A stretch of DNA of 64,000 bases from Bugula neritina (taxonomy: Eukaryota > Bryozoa > Gymnolaemata > Cheilostomatida > Bugulidae), in assembly GCA_964035545.1 (NCBI GenBank), contig OZ037767.1, positions 2,422,680-2,486,679 on the forward strand. Direction: 5' to 3'. The position numbers and the translations under genes are program-made. Of the stretch, positions 24,192 through 36,300 are shown in pieces. A model generated the notes under the pieces. It ran no database searches. It saw only the letters and a program-made list of their open reading frames with translations, and was not told the origin of the DNA. Every line of letters begins with the position of its first letter. Position 1 is the first letter of the stretch.

Positions 24192-27100
24192 CTATGGCAA
24201 TCTTTGGTTATTGGCAATTCTGGAGTTACCCTCCCCTGTCGGCACATTGTTGAGCAGGTAAACACTGGAAGTGATGCGGCTCAAGATAGCAACTTTCCCA
24301 GTTTTCTTGAAGCTGGTGGTGAGACGGCCGTCACACTGGTAGTGCCGTTGACAGAACAGTGCTATTCTCTCGCAGGCTTCAATGGCTTTGTCTTTCGGCA
24401 CGCAGAGAACAATCCGGAAAAAGCCCGGCATGGAGAAACACTGCAGCAGACAGAAAACCCACCAACTATCAATCAAGTAAATTCAATAAATTTAATTTAG
24501 CTCAAATTTTACATCTACGAAACTCATGTGGGTTACAGTTGCCAACCCTGTGAGAACACCTAATGGAAAGGGTTTTATAACTAAGCTAGGGACTTTTTTA
24601 CGATTCTGGCAAAGGAACAATTATAATTAAATGCCCTTCCAAACATTACTGGGAATCAAACCATCGACCTTGTGTTTACTAAGCCATTAAGCTAAATGCT
24701 TTTTAAATCTTACTTCTATACTTGAATTCATTTCAAATGTCAATGCAAAGCTTACTAATTATTTAGATCTGATTCAGTTATCAACTCACCGAGGCAGGCA
24801 AACAGAACACCGACTCTTCTGACATGAGTGACTCGGTAAACTCGATGTCAGACTTGAAGGTCGGGAAGTTGTCAAGGTCTATTTTCACCATCATGTACAG
24901 AGCACCGGCTGGTTCAATGGGTTTCAAACCTTTGGTGCCCGAGATGAGCTCATAGAACATTCTGGAATTGCTCTACAGAATGATGAAATAATTGAATACA
25001 TCAAACATAAGTTCTACACTGGTAATCTGCAGCAAATCCTAGAAACTATTTCTCACTAGAAACAAGACGCCATGTTCATGTAATCATCAGTTAACCGAAA
25101 GTCAGCAAAAGATAAAAGTCAGCAGAAACTGAGAACAAAATTGAAAATTGATCTTCATGAGTCAGTCACTGATCATTTGAGCAAAATTAAAGTTGTCCCA
25201 AAAACAGTAGTTTTCCTAGACATTCAAACAAATTTTAAACATGTTTTCCAACTAAAACTCATCAATGCTAGACAGGCAAACATTGGCTTGTGTTGTAATA
25301 TTAAACCAAGAAGTGAAAAAGATACCTGAACAAGTTGCGTGGTGAAGTCAAATGAAGACTGTGGCGTAGACTTGAGTATATCTGGCAGAGCTCCCTGTAT
25401 AATAGAGCACGGCCCAAGAGTTCTCTGGGTCAAGGATGTTAAGCACCGCCTCATATCACCGGTGATAGCCCCAGCTCTGTCGTGTACAATCACCCACCCC
25501 AACCTCCAGCCCGGAACTAGAAACCTCTTGGAGATTGAACTGACAGTGAATACAGGCACAGTCTCGGAGACAGATGCGAATGGATAATGCTCTTTGTCAT
25601 TGTACACCTAAAACCAGAACAACTATAAAAATATGCTGCAACTCTCAAAATAAAACTTACACAACAAGTTAGTTAATGCCATTAGAGCCCTACTACAATC
25701 CCAATGGAAAACACTTTACAATACTGAAGCTGGTATTCACTGCGTTTCCATGACTGCGCGAATGAATGCTTCGTACGGATTATTTGTGGTTTGTGGTTTG
25801 CATTAACTTATAGTTGCGGTTTCATTCGATGTAACTGTTCCCATTAGCCGAATGAAAAAATCCATTCGCATAATGCGATAATGGAAACGCAGTGATTAGC
25901 TCATCTAAACTATTACATAATATTGATTATGATGTAACAGGTTCAGCAACCACCAACAAATATTATTATAATCCTACGGAAAATTTCCATCCAATAGTTC
26001 ATCAACATAAGGAGCTAGTAACGATAAGTACTATTGATTGTTTAGTAAACTGACCACATGTTCATAAACCTCATCAGCAATAATGGGAACTCTGTACATG
26101 TCGCAGACGTCAATGATCTCTTGCACATGCTCTCTAGAGAAAACTCCGCCACACGGGTTAGATGGGCTGTTGGTGATAATGGCTGCTGTCCCTTCATCTA
26201 TCTGAGATATCATGTGGCCAATGTCCACCTTCCAGCCATTTTCTGGCTAAAAGTTTCAGTTGAACAAAAAACTTTACACTTTTTCAAATGACTTCAACAT
26301 CTAGATTCTAGAACTTTCTACTTTAGTAGATTTATAATAATCAAATCTGTGATATTAAAACTGCCAGAGAAAGTTAAGCTATAAACAAGTACACTGGAGA
26401 AATATATATAATATAATGAAAATATTATGCCTAATACATTACAATTAAAAATCATATTATAATAAAATTACCATGTACAGTTTAATATAATTAAAAAACC
26501 ATATATAATAAAATTACAATGCATGGTATAAAATAATTAAATTACCATACAAATTACTGAACTCTGTATTGTATAACTCCCTTTTTATTGAAATTTTTAA
26601 AGTAGACATGCATTTTATTGTACTTCAGCTTAAAGTTGCATTGAAATAGATAAATGAACAAAAATTAATTGCAACTCAGTTTATACAAATTTTTTGTAAA
26701 ATGTTGGAACACAATTTCTCAACTAGAAGCAGTAGAGGAGAAATTCAAATAGCCTAAGTTATTTAGTTTTATTATTAAATTTTGGTTTGGGACCATAGAG
26801 GGAGATGCTATACCTGGAGGTCATAGAACTTGGTCTCAATGCCCATACTATGGGCCAGGGTCTGGTACAGAGGGAAGCCAGGTCTTGGCACAAGAATGTT
26901 TTGTCCTGGATTTGCAAGCAGATTTATCACAAGCTCTAAGGCTTGGGAGCAACCACTGGTCAATACAACGTCCTGCAATAAATTCCAACAATAATATCCT
27001 GTGCAATGCTACTAAGGGCATTCAATGGTTTAATCCCCTATGAACTGGACAAATAGGGGCCACAATGCTGGTCATTTGACCTTGGAATTCTTTGGTGTAT

Positions 27101-29398
27101 TGTTATCAACTTCTATTCAAAAGTATTCAACAAAGCCTAGTATACATCTACATAGAATTAAATCTGTTTTGAGCTTGGCAACCGTTAGAATAACAATTCC
27201 TCACCTGCACTGAGGCAGGGGCACCCATGCTGGTTGAATAGTCAGCCACAGCTTGTCTGGCTTCCATTGACCCTAAAGAACAATGTGCTTCTATTATGTA
27301 AGTCTTGTATTCATGTAACAGCTCTATACAATTAGTCATTGGAGAAAAGTACAAGAAATATTAATCCAAATATAGCAGTGTTTACAATGGCACTATGCCA
27401 ATTTTTCTTGAGAAAAACAAGTTCAATATATAGTAAATATCTAGAATGTATCATTTCTGGGTGATTAATTGGTTGCTCTAATTTCTAGCTTAGGAAAAAA
27501 GTAACAAAAAAGCAAAATATGATATAAAAAATATGATATATAGCCAACTGCTATGCAAGTTAATTGTTTAAAAATACTTTTCTGTATTCTGTAAGCTTTC
27601 ATGCTGAGCTGAATTTTATTTCACAATTATAGTCTAGTTGAAAGAGCCTACCCAGGGAACTAGGGTAGCCATTGTGGTTGCCACTCCTGACTGCCCTTAC
27701 CACAGCATCCACACATTCTTCAGCTACATTGAGGTTGCCAAACACTGTGGGATCACCTGCAAGAGCAGCCATCAATCAACACGTATAAATAAACATCTGC
27801 GTATCCATGGATACGATACATACCAAAGCATGAAGAGAGTAGCAAGGTTTCGCTACATAACTACCTATCACATCCAATCCTTTCTCACGAGCCACCAATT
27901 GCCACCATTTACAATCTGCTATGTCTAAAGAAGCAGAGCCTATTCACTACTAGACTACTTGGTAAACTAATCAAATCACTTGGAAGCATGCATCTTGGGC
28001 AACAGGGTTTCGTTGCCGGCAAATACGGTAAAGCTGGAATTATGTTGAAGTAAGAGAAGTTAGTAGACAATAACCAGACTCAGTATTGCTTGGCAAGTTG
28101 CATTAAGTTAAAATAGAAGCGTGAGTGTTTGCACTTGCAGCTTACGTGATCACCAGTGTCGTTTGATACTTATTCTTGGGTGTACTTCTGTCCGCTTGAA
28201 AATGTTCAAAGTGTTGGTGCGGCTAAAATATAAAGTTTTCTAAGAACACACGCACACACTACATCAGTGAAATTAGTGTTCATAATAAAACATATACAAT
28301 ATACAAAATCATCTTAAAACAATGTTTTACGATATTGTCTAGTAAGAGAAGATTATATAAGATATCAGGAACTATTACAATAGGTACAGTAACATTTGTA
28401 AGAACTAAATAGAAGTAATTATTAGTGGTAGTATAGCAAGAAGTATAATGAAATAGTAGATTTCATAAATATTGTAATATTAAATTAACACACCTGAGCA
28501 AAAATAACCACACTTTAGAACTTTAGTTAAAATATTTATTAGTATAAGAGATGAATCAATGCAACTATCCAGAGTATATTTAACTGGTTATATTCAATGC
28601 CTTACACACTAGGTCCAAGTTGCTGGGTCCAAGTTCCCAGTATACTATAATAGCCACCTGAAATTTGTGAACTTCATAGCATTAAATAAAACATTCGTTT
28701 GATTGAAAATAAAGAAGAAACAGAATTTAGTTTTTATGTCTGAAATATAATTTTGTTTCCAAATACACATTATTTTCTATTAGTTTAGTGGTTTAAATAA
28801 CAACAATTTTTCAAGTTGTAATTTAAGTTTTTAAATTTTAGTTGAACATTGTTGAAAGATTGTAATAAAATTAGCAGCACAATAATTTATACAAACTAAT
28901 AAACATTTTTATTATTCAGAAATTTTTTTTAAAGAATAAATAGATTTCATTTGGACCTGTAAAATGTAAATTTACCTAAAAACATATGCTACAACTCACA
29001 ACTACAATGTTACTTCAACGATTAAGATGAATTCATTCTATTTAGTGAATAGTAAAAATATTCAAATAGGCAAGCATATGAAAGAAGACATTATGATCAA
29101 AATAGAATAATAAGAAATAGTAAATAACAATCACAATGATGTAAACAAACACAGAAAATAAGGAAATGTAGATATTGGACTGACATTGATTATCTGACTG
29201 ATGACTTAACTTACCAATTGTCAATTTGATGAGTTCTTTGGAGGGGTTAGGGGATATGGTCATGCCATCAACAATCTTTCTGATAGGGTTCAATACTCTT
29301 TGGGATAACTCACTGGGTTTCAGGTTCCAATTCATATCTCTCACAATCACACCCTCCTCACTGCCACTGCTGTTGTTGTTGTTATTGTTGCTATTCAT
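24192..29398 (-). CDS. TAT: Tyrosine aminotransferase
   Basis: Eight exons with matching phases: 29398-29215, 27756-27652, 27272-27205, 26972-26814, 26246-26055, 25607-25326, 24972-24790, 24440-24192. They give 473 aa (human enzyme about 454). This is the PLP-dependent enzyme that moves the amino group of tyrosine to 2-oxoglutarate, the first step of tyrosine breakdown in the cytosol. Visible marks: [11 protein letters not shown] at the N-terminus; [44 protein letters not shown] (Asn about 202); [22 protein letters not shown] with the PLP lysine at about 263; and FFRIVLCVP with the substrate-carboxylate arginine at about 400. All key residues are present. The N-terminus has a poly-Asn tract. 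TAG near 29410 could be the acceptor of a 5' UTR intron. A SINE lies in intron 7, a MITE in intron 5. Confidence 0.95.
24551..24710 (-). mobile_element. tRNA-derived SINE, minus-strand copy in TAT intron 7
   Basis: Read on the minus strand it has an A box (TGGCTTAGT), a B box (GGTTTGATTCCC), then a body with GGAAGGGCATTTAATTATAA and a tail AAAACCCTTTCCATTAGG. Body and tail recur at 32070, 50385 and 57483. Confidence 0.65.
25738..25894. mobile_element. 157-bp MITE with CACTG ends in TAT intron 5
   Basis: A perfect 14-bp terminal inverted repeat, CACTGCGTTTCCAT, bounds the element. The 3-bp ATT occurs on both sides (25735-25737, 25895-25897) as a likely target duplication. CACTG ends with a 3-bp duplication fit the CACTA/EnSpm group. 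No coding capacity. Internal GAATG/CATTC words extend the palindrome. Confidence 0.75.
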
Positions 29399-32069
29399 TT
29401 TTTGAGAATTCCTACATAAATTGAAAAACTTGAAATTTGCCAAAATATTCATATTGACATTAAAACAGCTACTAAGGCAAATCATAAACTTTTACATAAA
29501 ATTAAAGATTAACAATAACAACAAAACTTTAAAGAATTTTTTCTTGACTCTCACTGACATTAGGCTCAGCTAATGTTTTAATTTTATAAATTGAAAGTCA
29601 AACATAAATAACCAGCTAATTGATAACATCAACTTCAAGTTCAACATTTTCTATTTAGTATTTAGTGCAGCCAAGATGGAGGTGACATAATTTAATTTTA
29701 AAATTTTTAATTTTTATCGTTGCTATAAGTATAAATTTTAATTATACTCAATCTTATACTGTATAACTTAAGAGTTAAGTATATTGAATTTGATATTTAC
29801 TACTATATTTAGTACTACTATTTATAATATAATTTTAAACAAAAGTAGTAAATGGATATAGACTAATAATAATATGAATAGCAATATGCAAGTAAATGGA
29901 AATAATTGGGCTGCATCGTTCACCTGCGGAAGTAATCTAGTTCAAGAAATAGTTGGTTGGTGCGTCAGCTGGCTCGACTGTTTTTTCTCGGAGTGAAATG
30001 CGTAGACTGGCTGCCTTGTGACATTTGCATCTACTTAAATATTCCGTTATGGAGCCATCGCCTTCCGCGACTGCATTGGCTAATTATTAGGGCTGGGCGA
30101 AGGTGTGTCAAGAAATTAGCGATTTGATTGGCTGGCTGTACTGCGTGCTTCTCACCAAGTCACTCAGGCGTAAACAAACACTTCGTCGCTGCGTGGTTAT
30201 TCCATCCACTACTTTTCATTTTGGTCGCCTAGAATGTGATTTTATTTCCATCTCCACCCAATGGGTTCGGTTTTATGCAAATAGAAAACTCGTTCCAACT
30301 TCATAGTGCTATGCATATAATTTAATTAAAATTTATTATAACTATCAGCTACTAGATATGCAGTTGCACTGTGATTAGCTGCTACTATAGTATAGTTATG
30401 TAATGTCTACATGTGGTGAATTGGTAGCGAAAATAAATAATTTAAACCTTTACCTGTTTTTGCCAACTGTGTTTAGTTGTTAGCCAGTTAAGTGTCTGTA
30501 ATATGCATCCTAGAAGCGTTATACAGCAGTACCAGTATGTAATAATACTGGTAACTTCTTGAAATAGCTAGCACTGCATCTATAGGTTTTAAATAATTTC
30601 CTCCAAACATGCTACAATAATATTCTGAATCCTTTGTGATCACATATTGATCAGAGATAAAACATTCCATTGAAATTCAAAATATTTTTACACGATAATT
30701 ACAACCCATATGTTATTTTTAGAAATCCTGTTCAGAGATGGTGTGATTAATGAAGAATTGCAAAACAGTTACTATTTAGTATTTACTGTGTGAAAAGCTT
30801 CTAGAAAAATTTCAAAGCATTTCAAACTATAGCCATGAGCAGGATCTGCTCATTACTTAGTCTATACTCCCCTGGCAAGTTGCCAACAACTAATCAAATA
30901 AATGGCGAAATACTGCTGGCACTTTGCCAAAGCCACAAAACCTTTCTGTCTGAAAACTGCAATTGTTTTGAAAAATCGAGATATTATTAGTTGAGTTTAA
31001 TGGAATATTCCGAGAATTAAACTGCAAAAATGACAAGCAACACCTGGATGTCTTGACAGTTAAAAGTTTTAGTAAGGCTTCAGTAGCAAATAATTACAAT
31101 GGTGGAATGTCATGTATATCATATAGCATGTTAAGCTTTGAAATAGCATGCCACGTGATAATAAGAATGGTTTATTAATGAAGCTAGGCTATAAGCCTGA
31201 TCATTATATATGAATAGAATCATAAGCATTGGGTTCACAAATTAGGGTGACAATATAACCCTTCATGATCTATAAGTTATAGAGAGTAATAATTCTTATT
31301 CATGAAGTACCCAGCGAAACTTCACTCAAATATTTTACCCTCTGTCACTCTCTTGGAACTTTTGATGGCTAAAAAACATCTAAACTCCAAGATTTGCATA
31401 CAATTGGCTTGTTGTGTAGCATGATATAGCTGCTAGCCTGCTACTATATAAAATAAAGCTATTCTTTGGCTATTTACTGATTTTCCTAATACTGAGGCAG
31501 TGATGCAAACATTCTTGGAATAAAATCTCTCAGTAAACATCAGGTGATGTGTTGGTGAAGCTGATGCAATGCTTTCACTTATTTCATTGTTGTCAATTAT
31601 TCGTATGATGCATGAGGGAATAACTCTGAGTAATCATAATACTGGTGTTATAATACTACTTTAGTAAGAGCAAATTTATTGTTGTTAATTCTTGTAATTT
31701 TATTAAAATTTATGAACAATTTAAAAATTATCACAATATAGAGGAAGGTGCAGTAATGGAGCAAAAGAAGTTGTAGTTAATGTAGTAGTTGAAGTTTATT
31801 TAAAACGCAAAATATAGTTGAATGGGTTACAATGTAGGTACTGTAATTAGGCCATACATGTAGATCAGATAAATTTCTCATAGTAGCACCTGAATTAACT
31901 GACATTTTTTAATTAGACAAAAGCAGTGCTAAACACAACTTCAGATCAGACTAGATCTGGAAACATTAGCATATAAGATTATAGGCATAAATGCATTTTT
32001 ATTGATAATAAATCACAAAAATTAATAGCCTAACCTCAAGTTGCAGTTTTTGCATCAACTTTGAAATAA

Positions 32070-32230
32070 GTATAAAGCCTGGTGCTGGCCTGGAAAACAT
32101 GAGGTCAGCGGTTGAGGCCAAACACTAGTGGTGATGTTAAGAAGAGCATCTAGTCACAATTGTTTCTGTACCATATTAAAAAAAGTTCTCAACCTGTTTG
32201 AAAACCCCTTCCATCAGGGGGTTCTCACAA
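32070..32230 (+). mobile_element. tRNA-derived SINE
   Basis: Body GATGTTAAGAAGAGCATCTA and tail AAAACCCCTTCCATCAGGGG match the copy at 24551-24710. The B box is decayed (GGTTGAGGCC). Confidence 0.55.
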
Positions 32231-33004
32231 GGATAGCCATTAGGGGTTTCCACAGGGATAGCGACTATTAACTTGAGTGAGTTTTATAAAGCCATTCTAT
32301 AACGTAAAATGCACCAAATTTCATGAAATCATTCATATGTTGAATATAATATGAATCTACTATTTTTAAAGCTTAAAAAATCAATGCCAAGGAAAAGCCT
32401 CACTCAACAGTTAAATATGCTTAAACTAAGACCTATTGGTGCAATTCACATAGAAGTAATTGTTCATGCTACAAATATCTAGCAGTCTGCTCTATCTCAA
32501 ATTGTACGATAAAAACTAAGCCATTGTGTCATCATTAACATATTGTTTGAAACAGAAATTCAGAAGAGTTTTGATTATATTCATATTGGTCTTAATAAAA
32601 TAAGAACATGCTACTTATGTGGTATATGGCTGAATATATAGATACTGTGACATTTAAAGTTAGAGATCATTATTAATTATTATTATAATATATGGAAATT
32701 AGGTTGGCTTATGCACATCACAGCCACAATCTTTTAGCCTGGGAGTAGATTATTTTTAGATTAATGAGATTTACAGTTAGCTACACTTACTAGGAATATA
32801 AACACAGGTTGACCTGAGGCTAAGTTGAAGCAAATGCTTATTTCTAGCCACATCATTAATTTAGATGTCAAATTTTAACTCATTCAAACTCATTCTTAGT
32901 CTTACTGCACTGTCATATAGCACACATAATGAAAGAGTTAAATCAAACTTGACTGTAATACAATTTACCAAATTCTCAGACTGATGCAATAAAAGTTTTG
33001 CTAG

Positions 33005-33010
33005 TTTATT
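33005..33010 (-). terminator. Candidate poly(A) signal of the Toll-like receptor gene
   Basis: AATAAA on the minus strand, about 325 nt after the stop codon. Confidence 0.35.
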
Positions 33011-33331
33011 CTTGTAAACAAATCCAAAAGTAGTAATAAAATTTTTGAGGGGGGGGAAAGTTTTAACATAAAAGTAAAGAACTATAAAAATAAAACCGAG
33101 GGACAGAATAATATTAAGTCAAAACTCAGCTCCTTAATGCACTGCAAAAACCTATCTTGAGAGGTTAGAATAAAATAATATATAATTAAGTAGAATTAAA
33201 ATCTTAAAAGTGTTGCATATAAAAAATTTCTTTTGCCGCAGTCAGTGACTCAGTGGAGCAAATATGGCACAAATTTGAAAGTAGAAACTAGTAAAAATTG
33301 AGTAAATATTAAAGCAGACTACATCATTCGA

Positions 33332-36300
33332 CTACTCATCAATTTGAAGTTCAGTTTCAGAAAATAAACAATCACAAAGACTACTGAAGAACTGAGCAAT
33401 ATCTTCTCTTGAGTCTGACGTTGGGTATATTGGGAGACAAAATGGATTTAGAGCTTCTGCTACTAAAGGTGGAAACCTTGACGCTATGTCTTCGAGGTTA
33501 TCTTGATTGGGCGATAGAATTGGTCGAATATTACACATCTGATGAAAATGAATAGCCAACTGCAACTCATACATTGAATCATCATGACTTGAGTATTCAT
33601 TGTCTGGCATAAGAAGCAGGACTGTGTCTGACTCACACATATATTTTGTCACCATGTCATTTGTGCATTCCCCGGGAAGAATGTCCCACCGCGATCTCAA
33701 CTGCATATCCTCGGGAAAGTTTTCACTCTGTGCGAAACTCCATATGGCAAACGCTATTGCTGATTGGACCTCACAACTCGTACAAAAACTCAAATATAAT
33801 TTATTTATAGAATAAGCATTTACTTGGCCCTGTTTCCCTATACAACAGATCATTCTCCGTAAACCAAATCTAATTCGCCATTGAAATCGGCGAAAGATAA
33901 AAAACCCAACGACAACGAAAAATATAAAAACAGCGCCTAGGCCAACTGCTAAGCCAATGACTAAAAATAAATCTGGATCAGGTTCTTTATCACAAGAATG
34001 TTGTGATGTACATTGACTCAAGTTACTACCACTCTCTTGACATTTCATGTCAAACAAGACAAACTTTGATTCTAGCAGCCATTCAACATATTGCCTCTCG
34101 CTAGAATTGCAGGCGCAGAGACAAGAAATGGGATTGCTACGGAGATCAATTATGAATTCTGATACTCTATTAGAATGACTGGTCAGAACTGCTTGCATTT
34201 CTCGTGATAAATGGCTTATTTGATTTTTAAAAAGACTGAGGTTTTGAAGGTTGAAAGGTAATGTTATATTCAAATATTTAACTTGGTTGTGGGCAGCAGA
34301 AAGTGAGTTTAAGTTTGGAAACATTCTATTCAGATCCAACGTCAAATTATCAGAGTGAAAAGTTACACTGAGTCTCTTCAAATTAAAATGCTCCACATCG
34401 TGAAACAAAACATTCTCAGCTTCAATCAGATTCAGTTCAACTAGTTGAGGAAACCAATTTAACAGATGGCCTAAATTGAAGCATTTGCTGCTATCACCAA
34501 ATTTTAAATCCTTTGCATTAATACTTCTAACTTGATAGAAACCTGAAATGTTGGAACAATCGCAATCTCCGGGCATATTATTTCCTGAAATATCCAGGCT
34601 AGTTAACCTATTGGTTGGGTGAATTTGACACACGTTTTCAATATTGAGGGGATATTTAGTGGCGCGTGACGTGAGATTCTCTAACCTCGGAGGTAACCGG
34701 AAACCATGATGTTTCTCGCCTGGTTCAATACCAGTAGTGTCTGTGTCAGGAAACAGATGTTTATCGGCCGATAGAAACCACGGATGATAAAGTGAGGAGG
34801 AGTGAGAACATGACAATGATGTTATTCCACGATCAAAATAAGAAATATCCAATGATTCCAAATACTTCAAACCCAAACTTGTGTAATTCAAAATTGTCTG
34901 AATAAAATTGAGACTGAATTTATTCTTTGATAAATCCAGCGCTCGTAAATATGGGAAAGTTAAGTTGTTGAAGGTAGGCATTTTATTTGTAGCCTCCCAA
35001 ACTAGAGTGTTACCAGATAGTGAAAGAGCAGTGAGATTATATACTGTGGGCGGCTTTGTGTTATCACACTGAAAGGTTCGATAATTGTTGGAGAATGAAG
35101 AATCTTGATCCATGATGGCCACTCTCAAAGTATCAGGAAATATACATCTCAAATTCACGAAATCTAAAAAATAAAAGTATGAAATAAAAATTTACAGAAA
35201 AATGGTACAGTCAATTCTATCATTTTAATTATATAAATGAGTCAAGTATGCACCAAGTAGATGCACAAGTATCTTACCAACTGCTAACAAACAAATCTAT
35301 GCAACTTGGGAGAAAAGAGATAAAATGAATAAGATTGTATTTGACTTTACAGATAATTTTATCACTTTTCCTTCCATATTTAGAGAAATACAAACATACA
35401 ATATGTTATAAATGTCTGGTGAGTTGAACTTATTTAATTTAGACAAATAAACTTTCATGTAAGTGTGAGTCATACTACATGTGTGAGTTATACTATATGT
35501 GTGAGTCATACCATATGTGAGTGAGTCATACTATATGTGAGAGTCATACCCTATGTGTGAGTCATACTATGTGTGAGTGAGGCATACTATATGTGTGAGT
35601 CATACTATGTGTGTGAGTTATACTATATGAGTGAGGCATACTATATGCGTGAGTCATACTATATGTGCGAGTCATACTATGTGTGTGTCATACTATATGT
35701 GTGTGAGTCATACGATGTGTGAATTATACCATATGTGAGTCATACTATATGTGTGTGAGTCATACCATATGTGTGAGTCATACTATATGTGTGAGTCATA
35801 CTATATGTGTGAGTCATACTATATATATGCTAGCCATACAATTTGCATGAGTCATACTTAAGTTGAAAGTGCAGGAGATATCCAAGTAGACAACAGAGTG
35901 GAGTAATTGTGAAAGGCCTGGCAGTAAGTAGTTCCCATTATCTAGTCCGCCACACTGCCTGAAGGACACCCTGGTGAGGTTAAGGGAAGACAGTGCTGCC
36001 AGATTACTACTCTCAGAGAGCTTACAGGAAGTGCCGCCTAGCAACACAATAACAAAACTTATATTAAAACTTGATATACAATATAGATATTACTAGTTTT
36101 TAAGCTTTGTCTTCCCTAAGTAGGATGAGGGCTCTTACAGCTGTAATAGATATTATAAGGAAAGGAGGCAAATCCCGACATGTTGCAACTGTGTTCAATA
36201 TATCAATGCATAATTAACATTTTAATACAAAACAGTATGTACTGATAGGCTAATACTAGAATTTTTAAACTCATGCATTCAACTATAGCCTCACTTCAAA

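Larger units (their letters stand above)
29399..33331. other. Region between TAT and the Toll-like receptor
   Basis: No convincing gene. About 29930-30300 is less AT-rich and may hold the TAT promoter and a 5' UTR exon; ACTTCCGCAG|GTGAAC near 29933 on the minus strand would serve as a donor. A SINE lies at 32070-32230. The Toll-like receptor 3' UTR occupies the right end. The plus-strand open frame at 30103-30306 has no recognisable features. Confidence 0.45.

Noticed and set aside
30103-30306. 67-codon plus-strand open frame near the TAT promoter
   Set aside because: No family resemblance, no splice context, and it lies in a probable promoter region; best explained as chance.
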